A stretch of 44,730 bases of DNA from Burkholderiales bacterium. Lineage in GTDB: Bacteria > Pseudomonadota > Gammaproteobacteria > Burkholderiales > Casimicrobiaceae. The notes below the pieces were generated by a model. It had not been told where the DNA came from and did not search any database. It was given only the letters and a program-made list of their open reading frames with translations. Both the position numbers and the translations under genes were made by a program. Shown piece by piece: positions 15,951 to 24,354 of this stretch (positions are counted from its first letter, which is position 1; every line of letters begins with the position of its first letter). The stretch spans positions 1-44,730 of the forward strand of contig JANXUB010000137.1 in the NCBI GenBank assembly GCA_025352105.1. Direction: 5' to 3'.

Positions 15951-16619
15951 TTAGGCCTTTTCACGACACGCACGCGACCCCGATAGTGGCTGTTGTCTTT
16001 TACTTCGTGGCTCGGAGAAAAATATGAAGTTTTCCATTTCAACACTTGCTGCTACCGCAGTTATTTTTTTCGCAATTCCTACGAAGGCTGAGAGCCTCTA
16101 TCAAGTAGTCTCAACTCGCACGTCTGCAAACCCTTCAGCGCGTTACCAGGAAAAAACTGGCTGTATGCAACGAACACTTGCCTTAAAGGAAAGCCAACGC
16201 ATACAGAATGAAAAAGATAGCGCAGCTGGTGCCGCGTGGATAGTTGAAGTCGCAAAATGCCCAGGAACCAGTGCTCCGAAGCCTGAGCAGTCTTATAGAG
16301 TTGTTTCAACGCGATCCAGTGCAAATCCTGCTGCCCGATTCTCGGAAGGTACAGGGTGTATGAAGAGAAATGACGCTGTAGTTATGCAAAGGAAGATTCA
16401 AGAAGAAAAGGATAATGCAGCAGGGGCAGCGTGGATCGTTAAAATGGAAAAATGCTAATCGGTATTGCCCGATTTTTGGGCTTTTGTCGCAAACGGTAAA
16501 GCTGTGTTCAAGCGTTCCACAAACGGTGTTTGGCCTAACTGGTTGGTCAAGCTGACGCCAACCTTGCGGTTGGTTCCCTCCACTCGCTTCGCTCCTTGCG
16601 GCGCAGCTTACCTAGGGCG
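15951..16619 (+). mobile_element. Single integron gene cassette (669 bp) at a secondary-type G|TT site
   Basis: The left boundary is G15950|TTAGGCC and the right boundary is G16619|TTATTC. Joining the cassette ends gives R' = GTTAGGC, exactly complementary to R'' = GCCTAAC at 16533-16539, as required for the attC of a circular cassette. The segment holds one gene (16024-16458) followed by attC, the standard cassette layout. The flanks rejoined read AATACG|TTATTC, which has no attI or attC features that I can see, so integration at a secondary GTT site is inferred. No integrase gene is in the window. Confidence 0.7.
16024..16458 (+). CDS. Secreted protein of unknown function with a duplicated 54-residue Cys module (cassette gene)
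   Basis: A 144-residue protein with a signal peptide (MKFSISTLAATAVIFFAIPTKA) and two copies of one module: residues 26-79 and 91-144, 34 of 54 positions identical by hand count. Each copy has VVSTRxSANPxAR, TGCMxR, IQxEKDxAAGAAWIV and a final KC, so two Cys per copy (47/79 and 112/144) may form a disulfide in the periplasm. A short linker PGTSAPKPEQ separates the modules. I recognise no family. The coding sequence is visibly more AT-rich than its neighbours, and it sits alone in an integron cassette, so it was acquired by transfer. ATG start with GGAG 6-7 nt upstream, likely translated from its own ribosome-binding site. Confidence 0.8.
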   Translation: MKFSISTLAATAVIFFAIPTKAESLYQVVSTRTSANPSARYQEKTGCMQRTLALKESQRIQNEKDSAAGAAWIVEVAKCPGTSAPKPEQSYRVVSTRSSANPAARFSEGTGCMKRNDAVVMQRKIQEEKDNAAGAAWIVKMEKC

Positions 16620-16625
16620 TTATTC
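16533..16625 (+). other. attC recombination site
   Basis: R'' GCCTAAC (16533-16539) is followed by L'' GGTCAAGCTG, a central part with a 6-bp hairpin CCAACC/GGTTGG (16558-16573), L' CAGCTTACC (16604-16612) and the R' position GTTATTC (16619-16625). The reverse complement of L' is GGTAAGCTG, which equals L'' except for one extra C. That unpaired extrahelical base is the hallmark of attC sites and sets strand choice by IntI. R' after the G departs from GTTRRRY because it comes from the insertion target. Confidence 0.75.
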
Positions 16626-16660
16626 AGCACGAAACCAGAACATTGAATCACAGTCACCCC

Positions 16661-17101
16661 ATGGAACCCCTCGAATCTCGCTCAGACTCACGAGAAAAAC
16701 TGATTCCTGCCAGTCCGTCCAAAGTATTTGCCGCGATGAGCGATCCCGTTCGCGTTGCTCAATGGTGGGGGCCTGCCGGGTTCACCAACACGATCCACGA
16801 GTTTGAGTTCGAGCCGGGCGGAAGATGGTTGCTGACGATGCATGGACCTGACGGAACGGACTACCCGAACGAAAGCCGCTTTACGCGCATTGCCTGCGAT
16901 CAGGTGTTTGAAATTGAGCACCTCGGCGGTCATCACTTCTACCTGACCATCGAGTTGGAACCCGCAGACGGCGGCACCCGGGTCAAATGGCGTCAGGTCT
17001 TTGACACCGTCGAACACTACGAACGGATTGCTCAATTTGTCGCCACGGCGAATGAGCAGAACCTTGAGCGTCTGGCCGCCGAAGTGCTGCGTGGGCATTG
17101 A
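16661..17101 (+). CDS. SRPBCC (AHSA1-like START) domain protein
   Basis: A 146-residue single-domain protein of the Aha1-C/CalC-like SRPBCC group. It shows the family pattern IPASPSKVFAAMSDPVRVAQWWGPAGFTN, then FEFEPGGRWLLTMHGPDG, and a C-terminal helix starting YERIAQFVATANEQNLERLA. Such proteins bind hydrophobic ligands in a deep cavity; the ligand is unknown. The ATG at 16661 is chosen over a TTG six codons upstream. It begins 42 bp after the integron cassette, so the insertion replaced or separated its natural upstream region and may have changed its expression. Confidence 0.85.
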   Translation: MEPLESRSDSREKLIPASPSKVFAAMSDPVRVAQWWGPAGFTNTIHEFEFEPGGRWLLTMHGPDGTDYPNESRFTRIACDQVFEIEHLGGHHFYLTIELEPADGGTRVKWRQVFDTVEHYERIAQFVATANEQNLERLAAEVLRGH

Positions 17102-17145
17102 GCCGCGTGACGCAAACGTAGCTGCGTAATGCAAACGCAGCGGAG

Positions 17146-17934
17146 TTAAGGCCTCGCGGACAACGTGATGTCGCCAAACCGCGCGCTGGCTTTTTCACCG
17201 GTGTTGTCGGTGTCCACCATGATGGCGATGCCTGAAATTCGCGTGGGTTCTTCGCCGAATGCGTGCTTGTAATCGTCGTAGATGTCGCGCACAAAACTCT
17301 TCCACTTGCCCACCGATTCCGGGTCGGCATCGACCACGATCTTTTTTACGCGGCCGGTGTAGGGGCTGGTGATGATGTCGCCCAGTTTCGCTTTGTGCGT
17401 GAACACATACGAGAGCGCTGCATGCGGCGGAACCTCGCCGTAGATTGCGCTAGCGATCGCGTTCTCGGTTTTTTCACGAAATGAGGCGCGTTGCGGATCG
17501 CTCGCAAACGTCACGTACACGCGCGCGACATAGTCGTCACCCGCCTTGGTTTTTGGATCGCTACTGGCGATCAGATTGCCCGCACGCCATTTGAATCGAA
17601 GGATCGAGCTCGACTGAGCGTCACCGTCAAAGCGATAGACCAATGCGCCCGCCGCTGCATCGGCCATGCCTTCGAGCACGGTCGCGTTAAGCGTGTCGTC
17701 GTGGACGTATGCATATTTCGTGGATTGCTTGACACCGCGCAGCGCCTGAAAGCTCCACTCGCGCGGCGCAGCGCCCGCTGTTTTGGTCGAAAAAAGCGGT
17801 ATGTTGGCGGCGCTGTGCACCGCTGCGCCCGGTTGGACGTCCGCTGCGATGAGCGGGGATGATGCAAAGGCGAGCGCGAGGGCGAGCGCACGTACGGAGG
17901 ATGTCGCTAAAAAGATCTTCGTAAAATCTGCCAT
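17146..17934 (-). CDS. DUF3047 exported protein
   Basis: A 262-residue protein with a signal peptide (MADFTKIFL... to about residue 31, LIAADVQ). The body matches the DUF3047 pattern: LRFKWRAGNLI, KTKAGDDYVARVYVTF, a TNPYT-like SPYTGRVKKIVVD, and AFGEEPTRISGIAIMVDTDNTGEKASARFGDI. The fold resembles a carbohydrate-binding jelly roll in relatives, but the function is unknown. Its first 28 bp overlap the end of the ATP-grasp gene upstream, so the two are translationally linked and probably act together. Confidence 0.8.
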   Translation of the reverse strand: MADFTKIFLATSSVRALALALAFASSPLIAADVQPGAAVHSAANIPLFSTKTAGAAPREWSFQALRGVKQSTKYAYVHDDTLNATVLEGMADAAAGALVYRFDGDAQSSSILRFKWRAGNLIASSDPKTKAGDDYVARVYVTFASDPQRASFREKTENAIASAIYGEVPPHAALSYVFTHKAKLGDIITSPYTGRVKKIVVDADPESVGKWKSFVRDIYDDYKHAFGEEPTRISGIAIMVDTDNTGEKASARFGDITLSARP

Positions 17935-19229
17935 CGGGATTCGGTTTCGGGCGACGCCTTGCCGTCAAAGTCCAAATGCTCGCATACGTTGGCAAAACGC
18001 GCCATCAGCTCGGCGTGATCGATACCGCCCATATGCACAAGGGCGTAGCGGTAGGAGCCGAGCCACTTGGTTTCGCGGGCTCGCGAAGTGCTGTGTTTGA
18101 TGTCGAGAAAGAGCTTGGCGTCGGTGTAGGTTTTGGTGAGCCAGCGCTGTTGGTATTCCGGCGGTGGTTGTTTGATGGCATCGCCGAATTCACGAAAAAC
18201 GAAGCTGGCGGCTGAGCCAAATTTTCCCTCTCGACGCGGCCAGATCGGCGTTTTTCCCAGCGCCAGGTCAAGTTCAAGCGCCCACAGGCTTTTGCCGTCC
18301 ACCCGTTCATACAAATCGGAAAACTGCCCCGCCATGCGCGGGTTGATTTCGATGATCGTGATGCGCTCGGTCTTCGGATCAAAGAACAGCTCCACGTTAA
18401 ACAGCCCGTGTGTAAAGCCAACCGCTTCGACAGCGCGCTTTGCGATGGCTTCGAGATTCTCGACGTGGTGCGCTGCCAGTTGCGACGGATATTCAAAGCG
18501 CATGAAAGAGTTCGTACCCGGATACATGACCGAGTCAACGGTGCCGAGAATGTTCACAGTCCCGTTGTGCGCATACCCGTCGACGCAATACTGCAATGCG
18601 CCGTCGACGCAGCCTTCCGCGATGAAACAGTCGGCATCGATTTCGCAATCAATATGTTTGACGGAGACTCGTCTAAACGGCCAGGTGAGCCGCTTGATAA
18701 TGATTTTTTCCCACACCCGAAACTTCAGATGTTCACGCAGTGCAGCTTCGTCCTTGCAGCGCTTCGCCAGCACCGAAAACGCGGCTTTCACAGGCTTTAC
18801 AAAGATCGGGTAGTCAATCGTGATGGCTTTAGTTACGTCGGCGTCATAGCGAAATCCGCAGAATGGCGGCACATTGTCCGGCAGTGTTTCGCGATGAATC
18901 TGGCGTGCGAGATATTTGTGCTGCGCGGTCAGTAAACCCTTCAATGGCGTGCCCGGAAGGCCCAATTTTTCAGCGAACATGCACGCAGCCAGCGCGCCGA
19001 ATTGTTCATGGGTGGACACAACCGCTGCGATGGTTCGCCCGCGAAATTTGCGTGCCAATTTCTGGACGAACAACTCCACGTTGAACCAGAGCAAACGAGC
19101 GCTCGACGGGAACGTGAATAAATCGAACCCCTCTCGGACAAACTCATATTCGCTGTGCGCGAGCTCAAGCGGCGCAAGCGCAAGCTCGTCATATTCCTGC
19201 GAGAAGAGGACGAGTACGATGGGCTTCAT
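17907..19229 (-). CDS. ATP-grasp ligase of unknown substrate
   Basis: A 440-residue protein with an ATP-grasp core: the pre-ATP-grasp region (1-100), the Lys-bearing strand YPIFVKPVKAAFS (about 140-152) and the Mg-ATP site FNVELFF...ITIIEINPRMAGQFSDLY (about 277-307). ATP-grasp enzymes join a carboxylate to an amine or thiol through an acyl-phosphate. The carboxylate and acceptor here are unknown. The following DUF3047 gene overlaps its 3' end by 28 bp. Neighbours give no pathway, so it could make a small peptide-like metabolite or modify a protein. Confidence 0.85.
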   Translation of the reverse strand: MKPIVLVLFSQEYDELALAPLELAHSEYEFVREGFDLFTFPSSARLLWFNVELFVQKLARKFRGRTIAAVVSTHEQFGALAACMFAEKLGLPGTPLKGLLTAQHKYLARQIHRETLPDNVPPFCGFRYDADVTKAITIDYPIFVKPVKAAFSVLAKRCKDEAALREHLKFRVWEKIIIKRLTWPFRRVSVKHIDCEIDADCFIAEGCVDGALQYCVDGYAHNGTVNILGTVDSVMYPGTNSFMRFEYPSQLAAHHVENLEAIAKRAVEAVGFTHGLFNVELFFDPKTERITIIEINPRMAGQFSDLYERVDGKSLWALELDLALGKTPIWPRREGKFGSAASFVFREFGDAIKQPPPEYQQRWLTKTYTDAKLFLDIKHSTSRARETKWLGSYRYALVHMGGIDHAELMARFANVCEHLDFDGKASPETESRWQILRRSF

Positions 19230-19291
19230 CGAAACATCGGAGAATCGAGTCGACGGTGGGCCACAGAGGACGATTCAATCAAAACCAAAGG

Positions 19292-20101
19292 CTACTTCTT
19301 GTCGTTTAGATTCCAGTCGTAATCGAGATACGAAATTGCGACCTTTCCGGTTTTGATCTCGGCTTGCGCCGCAGCATCGATTGCGAGCTTGTCGGCATAC
19401 TTGCCCAGCGTGGCTTCAAGCGAGCTGTAGCCTTTGTAACCCTTGGTGAAGTCTTTTTTGTACCAGTCGAAAATCTTGCTGATTTCAAGCGTCTTCTTTT
19501 CGGCGTTGTAGCGATTGCGCGACTTGTCGGAGAGAAAGCGCTGCATGCCGTCTTCGAGTTGTGCGTCCAGCTTTTCGGCGGTGAACACCTCATTGCGCAA
19601 CATCGGGCACCCGATGGAAGCGCAGACAACACCAACGTGAATGCGTGGGTCGTTGAACGCGCCTTCGGCACGAATCATGTCATGCTCAATCCCGTCGAGC
19701 GTCAAGTCTTTACCGAACAATTTGAAGAATTTGATGCCCCACGGTTTGCTGAATGTGCCGCCTAGATCGCGGATGGATTTCAGGTTTGGGTACTTCGTCA
19801 GGATCAGCTCAACCGTGTACGCGTTGTAGGCGTTGATGAGAAACGCGAGCTGCTGATTTTTGTTCCACGATTTGTAAGTCGCCTCAGGAACAGCAGACAC
19901 CGAATCAAGGTAGGCGGTTAGCGTCGCGTGATCGCGCAGTACGCCCGCGTACGAAATCTGTGAGGCGTTACCACCGCTGATCAGCGTGACGTGCTTCTTC
20001 AATAAATCATCGAACGCCTTGTGCGACTGATCGAATTGGGCGAAGGCGGTGGAGGAGACGAGTGCAGCTGCCGTGAAGAGTATCTTTGCCAGAGTGTTCA
20101 T
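19292..20101 (-). CDS. DUF547 exported protein
   Basis: A 269-residue protein with a signal peptide (MNTLAKILFTAAALVSSTAFA). It has the DUF547 features LAFLINAYNAYTVELIL, GIEHDMIR, PRIHVGVVCASIGCPML with two conserved Cys, and IFDWYKKDF. The domain has a distant thiol-protease-like character, but no reaction is known. ATG 20101 is preceded by AGGAAAG. It lies 56 bp downstream of the TVP38-flavoprotein gene on the same strand, and the two are likely one operon; this pairing occurs in other proteobacteria. Confidence 0.85.
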   Translation of the reverse strand: MNTLAKILFTAAALVSSTAFAQFDQSHKAFDDLLKKHVTLISGGNASQISYAGVLRDHATLTAYLDSVSAVPEATYKSWNKNQQLAFLINAYNAYTVELILTKYPNLKSIRDLGGTFSKPWGIKFFKLFGKDLTLDGIEHDMIRAEGAFNDPRIHVGVVCASIGCPMLRNEVFTAEKLDAQLEDGMQRFLSDKSRNRYNAEKKTLEISKIFDWYKKDFTKGYKGYSSLEATLGKYADKLAIDAAAQAEIKTGKVAISYLDYDWNLNDKK

Positions 20102-20157
20102 TTGCTTTCCTAGGTCTTGGGGCGGGCACGGCCCGTTGTTCATCATCGTAAAGCACG

Positions 20158-22311
20158 CTACCCGCGCTCCCACGCATGGAACTTTGCCACCCATTCGAGT
20201 AGCTTGGTCGGTTGATGGTTCCGTTTCCATACACCAGCGGCATACTTATTGGCCTCACCGAGCGTGGGATAGGTATGAATCGTGCCCAAAATCTTGTTCA
20301 TACCGATGCCGTATTTCATCGCAGTGACGTATTCGACCAGAATATCGCCGCCGTGGTCGCCGACGATGGTCGCGCCGAGAATCGTGTCCTTGCCCGGTAC
20401 TGTCAGCACTTTCACAAAACCGTGCGCCTCACTGTCTGCAATAGCGCGATCCAGGTCATCAAGGCCGTACACCGTGACTTCGTGCGGAATTTTCTTCTCT
20501 TTCGCTTCCGACTCGGACAGGCCGACGCGCGCCACTTCCGGGTCCGTAAAGGTCGCCCAAGGAATCACGCGATAGTCGGCCTTAAACTTCTTGAAACGAC
20601 CGAACAGCGCGTTCACCGCCGCGTACCAGGCCTGATGCGCGGCCGTATGCGTGAACTGGAACGGGCCAGCAACATCGCCACAGGCGAAGATGTTGGGATA
20701 CAGCGTTTGCAGGTAATCGTTGGTTTCAATCGTCTTGTTCGGACGGGTCGGGATGCCCAGCTCTTCAAGCCCGAAGCCCGTAACGTTTGCCGTACGACCC
20801 ACCGCAACCAGAATCTGATCAAACGCGATTCTCACTTCCGTGCCGTTGTGTTCGCAGACGAGGATTTTTTCGCCATTCTCGACAACGACCTGCTTGGCCT
20901 TGTGCCCGGTCAGCACTGCGACGCCGTCCTTCTGTAACGATTTGGCGACCAGCTCTGATACTTCCGGATCTTCGCGAATCAGGATGCGTGGAAGCATCTC
21001 AACCTGAGAAACGTGCGCGCCGAATCGTGCGAAGCACTGAGTCAGTTCCGAGCCAATCGGCCCGCCGCCCAGCACCACAAGGCGCTTCGGAAGTTCGCGC
21101 AGATTCCACACGTTGTCGCTGGTCAAATACGCAACGTCGGCCAGTCCCGGAATCGGCGGCACAAAAGGCCGCGCGCCGGTTGCGATGACAATATTTTTTG
21201 TCGTCATCGTCGATTTGCTGCCATCTGCCGCCGTGATCTCGACTGCCCAAGGCGACACGATCCGAGCGCTACCGGTCACACAATCCACTCCGATACCCGT
21301 GTAGCGCTCAATCGAATCGTGCGGCTCGACTTCGCGGATGATGCGTTGCACCCGCTCCATCACGTCGGCGAAATTCCATTCGGCGGAGGCGCTCTTCAAA
21401 CCGAACTCTTCGGCGCGCTTCATGTGCGACAGGAGTTTTGCGGTTTTGATCAACGCCTTGGACGGCACGCATCCTGTGTTCAGGCAATCGCCGCCCATTT
21501 TGTGCTTCTCGATCAGCGTGACTTTCGCCTTCACAGCCGCAGCGATATAGCTTGTCACCAGACCCGCCGAGCCTGCGCCTATGACGATCACATTGCGATC
21601 AAACGATTTTGGTTTCATGTTCGCAAATCGAGAATAAACCTTGCGCCCCTTCAACCAGTCCAGCACCTTCTTCGCAATGATCGGAAAGATGCCGAGCAGA
21701 GCGAATGAGCCCAAAATGGCTGGTGAAATGATGCCTTTTAGCGAACTGATCTGCGCCAGCTGCGTCCCCGCATTTACAAACACGGCTGTGCCCGCCAACA
21801 TACCCACCTGACTCACCCAGTAGAACGGCCACGTTTTGATGGTCGTCAAGCCCATCACCAGATTCACCACGAAGAAGGGGAACAGGGGAACCAGGCGGAG
21901 CGCAAACAGATAAAACGGCCCGTCTTTCGCCACACCGTCATTGATCGGTTTCAGGCGGTCACCGAATTTGCTCTGTACCCAGTCGCGCAACAAAAAGCGC
22001 GATGAAAAGAACGCGAGCGTCGCGCCGATCGCAGAGGCAAACGACACTAGCACCAGTCCGGTGCCAAAGCCAAAAATCGCGCCGCCGAGCAACGTCATCA
22101 GCGCCGCTCCGGGCAGCGATAACGCGGCCACCAGAACATACGCAACGAAGAACCCCACGGCGCTCTGAAGCGGGTTTGCGGCGACGTAAGCGGCAAGTGT
22201 TGCCTGCTGCGCTTTAAATGCCTCCAGACTTAAAAAACGCCCCAGATCAAAGAAGAAGAACGCCCCGATTGCAGCCGCAATGACGACCAGCAACGCTATT
22301 TTTGATTTCAT
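20158..22311 (-). CDS. TVP38/TMEM64 membrane domain fused to a pyridine nucleotide-disulfide oxidoreductase
   Basis: A 717-residue fusion. Residues 1-220 form a TVP38/TMEM64 (DedA-like) membrane domain with LPGAALMTLLGGAIFG and LRLVPLFPFFVVNLVMG. From residue 240 follows a mercuric/dihydrolipoyl-type flavoprotein: FAD motif VIVIGAGSAG (241-250), redox-active GGDCLNTGCVPSKAL (Cys276/Cys281), NAD motif LVVLGGGPIGSELTQ, ACGDVAGPFQFTHTAAHQA and the C-terminal dimer interface. The C-terminus lacks the Cys-Cys pair used by mercuric reductase to bind Hg, so mercury reduction is doubtful. A membrane-tethered thiol or quinone redox function is more likely. Followed by the DUF547 gene. Confidence 0.88.
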   Translation of the reverse strand: MKSKIALLVVIAAAIGAFFFFDLGRFLSLEAFKAQQATLAAYVAANPLQSAVGFFVAYVLVAALSLPGAALMTLLGGAIFGFGTGLVLVSFASAIGATLAFFSSRFLLRDWVQSKFGDRLKPINDGVAKDGPFYLFALRLVPLFPFFVVNLVMGLTTIKTWPFYWVSQVGMLAGTAVFVNAGTQLAQISSLKGIISPAILGSFALLGIFPIIAKKVLDWLKGRKVYSRFANMKPKSFDRNVIVIGAGSAGLVTSYIAAAVKAKVTLIEKHKMGGDCLNTGCVPSKALIKTAKLLSHMKRAEEFGLKSASAEWNFADVMERVQRIIREVEPHDSIERYTGIGVDCVTGSARIVSPWAVEITAADGSKSTMTTKNIVIATGARPFVPPIPGLADVAYLTSDNVWNLRELPKRLVVLGGGPIGSELTQCFARFGAHVSQVEMLPRILIREDPEVSELVAKSLQKDGVAVLTGHKAKQVVVENGEKILVCEHNGTEVRIAFDQILVAVGRTANVTGFGLEELGIPTRPNKTIETNDYLQTLYPNIFACGDVAGPFQFTHTAAHQAWYAAVNALFGRFKKFKADYRVIPWATFTDPEVARVGLSESEAKEKKIPHEVTVYGLDDLDRAIADSEAHGFVKVLTVPGKDTILGATIVGDHGGDILVEYVTAMKYGIGMNKILGTIHTYPTLGEANKYAAGVWKRNHQPTKLLEWVAKFHAWERG

Positions 22312-22422
22312 GTGTGCTCTTTCGGCAACTGGTACCGCAGTTGAACCGCCTGAGTGACGATTCCGATTATGGTTTTAGCGCTTTGTCGTACGGCTGTCAG
22401 AGAAACTTACACGTAAAGAGGG

Positions 22423-22830
22423 TCATCGCAAAATGCGCTTGAGGCGATCATCAACGGAGCGCAGTATCGATCCTAGTGGCGACAGGCTCAACAGAAGCGC
22501 GGCCGCCACGCCAATGCTATTGGCAAGCGCGTCGAACCAGTCGAATTGACGATTGACGTAGGGCTGGATGAATTCAATGGCCACGCCGAGCACCATGAGT
22601 GCGACGGCGATAAAAAGTCGCGCTCGCATTGATGTGTATATCTGCGCAAAATAAGCCATCACCACGAAGTAGGTTCCCGCATGCCAAAACTTGTCCGACC
22701 CGCCAAGCGGTGGCAGCGCCTTGGCCGGAGCAAGAGAGCCATACAACAGCAAAAGAACGAGCGAGACACCGAATGCCAGCCAGAGCTTTTGATAGGCGAG
22801 GCCAGAGCTGCGAAAAGGGATAGCTGGCAT
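22423..22830 (-). CDS. VanZ-like membrane protein
   Basis: A small integral membrane protein (135 residues from ATG 22830, 146 from ATG 22863) with about four hydrophobic segments. It has the VanZ-like pattern GSDKFWHAGTYFVVMAYFAQIY, VLGVAIEFIQPYVNRQFDWFDALANSIGVAAALL. In VanZ the family gives low-level teicoplanin resistance, but most members have no known role. Neither start has a clear ribosome-binding site; the second fits homology better. Confidence 0.7.
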   Translation of the reverse strand: MPAIPFRSSGLAYQKLWLAFGVSLVLLLLYGSLAPAKALPPLGGSDKFWHAGTYFVVMAYFAQIYTSMRARLFIAVALMVLGVAIEFIQPYVNRQFDWFDALANSIGVAAALLLSLSPLGSILRSVDDRLKRILR

Positions 22831-22865
22831 GGAATGAATAAGGGTCAGATTAAGGTGCGCCATGT

Positions 22866-22890
22866 TAGGACAGCTTCGCGGCGTGTCCTA
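22866..22890 (-). terminator. Hairpin after the decarboxylase-like gene
   Basis: TAGGACA (22866-22872) and TGTCCTA (22884-22890) form a perfect 7-bp stem 19 bp beyond the stop of the upstream minus-strand gene and just before the VanZ-like gene. There is no T run, so intrinsic termination is uncertain. Confidence 0.35.
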
Positions 22891-22909
22891 CTGGACGAGC
22901 TTCCGACCT

Positions 22910-23902
22910 CTATATTTTGAAGGATTCGAGCGACTCGGGCGCGAACAATTCGTCGAGCGATAGTTGCCGTTTGGACAAGCCCTGCTCGAAGTGATAGCGG
23001 GTGAACGTTTCGAGCGTTTTGCAATTGCGATCCAGCCCGTAGGGCCACCAGTCCTCACCCATTTCCCGGCGCGTTTGCTCAACATGAGCAACGAGCCACG
23101 GCAGCATCGATTTCAACGCGGCGGTTTCGGCGAGATCATCATAAGTGTGCCGCTGTGATTCGTAAAACGCTTTGGTGAGCGACTGGGCAATCCAGCGGTT
23201 TGCCTCATACACATCGCGGCGCATCACGATGGTGTGCATGATGGGGAAGATGCCGGTTTCGCGCCAGTACGCGCGCTCGACTTCTGCGTAATTCTCGAAA
23301 AGCCGCTTCACTTTGCCATCGTTGCGTTGAAACGAAGAGGGCATACGAGCCGTGTAGAGAGCGTCAATTTCGCCATCGTGCAGCATTTGCGACAGCGTCT
23401 GTGTTGGGCCGATGGGATGAAGCTTGATGTTGGGCGGCAGATCGAGCTTTAGCTTTTCGATGCGCCCGGTCTCTTCCTCGCCGCCGTACAGGTATGGCTG
23501 AGCGGCGACCGGAACGCCGTAATGATCCTGCAAAATTCCCCGAATCCAGACGGGGGCCGTCATCTGATATTCGGGACTGGCGATGCGTTTTCCAATCAGA
23601 TCTTTGGGCTCCTTGATGCCGGACGCGGCATTGACGTAGATCGATGAGTGGCGGAAGAATCGAGAAGGAAAAATCGGTAACGCGATGAACGGTTTCTCCG
23701 GACGGTTGAGCGATACACAGTACGAGGAAAGCGACATTTCAGCGACATCAAATTCGCGATGGCGCGCCATACGGAAGAACGTTTCTTCCACCGGCAAATT
23801 TAGATAGTTAAGGTCGATCCCATCAGGTTGCACCGAGCCGTCCATCAAGGCGCGAGTGCGGTCATAGTTCCAGCACGCAAAGCTTAGTTTTAGTTTAGAC
23901 AT
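22910..23902 (-). CDS. 4,5-dihydroxyphthalate decarboxylase-like / NMT1-type binding-fold protein
   Basis: A 330-residue protein starting directly with the fold (MSKLKLSFACWNYDRTRALMDG) and without a signal peptide. VQPDGIDLNYL, FDVAEMSLSSYCVSL, GKRIASPEYQMTAPVWIRGILQDHYGV and FPIMHTIVMRRDVYE match the group annotated as Pht5-like 4,5-dihydroxyphthalate decarboxylase, related to NMT1/THI5 periplasmic-binding folds. No phthalate pathway genes are nearby, so the actual substrate is unknown. It stands alone, with 155 bp upstream containing nothing I recognise. Confidence 0.7.
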   Translation of the reverse strand: MSKLKLSFACWNYDRTRALMDGSVQPDGIDLNYLNLPVEETFFRMARHREFDVAEMSLSSYCVSLNRPEKPFIALPIFPSRFFRHSSIYVNAASGIKEPKDLIGKRIASPEYQMTAPVWIRGILQDHYGVPVAAQPYLYGGEEETGRIEKLKLDLPPNIKLHPIGPTQTLSQMLHDGEIDALYTARMPSSFQRNDGKVKRLFENYAEVERAYWRETGIFPIMHTIVMRRDVYEANRWIAQSLTKAFYESQRHTYDDLAETAALKSMLPWLVAHVEQTRREMGEDWWPYGLDRNCKTLETFTRYHFEQGLSKRQLSLDELFAPESLESFKI

Positions 23903-24057
23903 AGCAACAAAATCTCAATGCAAATTGCGATACGGAAAGGCGGCATCTGATTAAATTCGTCGCTGTAAGCGTTCAGCGCGATCTGCCTTTTAGTGGCACA
24001 CACATGAAGCTTCGGCGGCAAATATTGCTTCATGGCGCGATGCAAAACAAAGCAAAC

Positions 24058-24354
24058 TCATGCTTTAGCCGCTCTACGGGTGCGTCCCTGCCAGCGATAG
24101 CCCTGGTCGTTCGCTCGACGATGCCGCGCCAGTTTTGGGTCGGCGATCAGCGGTCGGTAAAGCTCAATGCGGTCGCCGTTTTTGAGTGCGGTATCAAGCG
24201 GCACGGACTTACCCCAAACGCCCAAGTCCGCTGCTGACACGTTGTTGATGTCGAAAGCAACGAGCGCGTCACCAAGCGTCGCGCCGTCGATCAGCTCGAT
24301 AGCGCGCTCGTCCACGTGACCGGCAAACGCAGTAACGACAGTCACTCGAATCAC
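24058..24354 (-). CDS. rnfH: RnfH family protein
   Basis: A 98-residue ubiquitin-like beta-grasp protein. The signature GKSVPLDTALKNGDRIELYRPLIADPKLARHRRA is that of RnfH, whose role is not firmly established. It starts at GTG inside a GTGA overlap with the ratA stop codon, so the two are translationally coupled. The ratA-rnfH pair divergent from smpB is a conserved arrangement in Beta- and Gammaproteobacteria. Confidence 0.9.
   Translation of the reverse strand: MIRVTVVTAFAGHVDERAIELIDGATLGDALVAFDINNVSAADLGVWGKSVPLDTALKNGDRIELYRPLIADPKLARHRRANDQGYRWQGRTRRAAKA

Noticed and set aside
20158-22311. Mercuric reductase assignment for the flavoprotein fusion
   Set aside because: The C-terminal Cys-Cys pair of mercuric reductases is absent and no mer genes are nearby.
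22865-22890. GTTAGGA at 22865 as a cassette boundary
   Set aside because: It belongs to a short perfect hairpin between two minus-strand genes, with no L''/L' elements or extrahelical bases.
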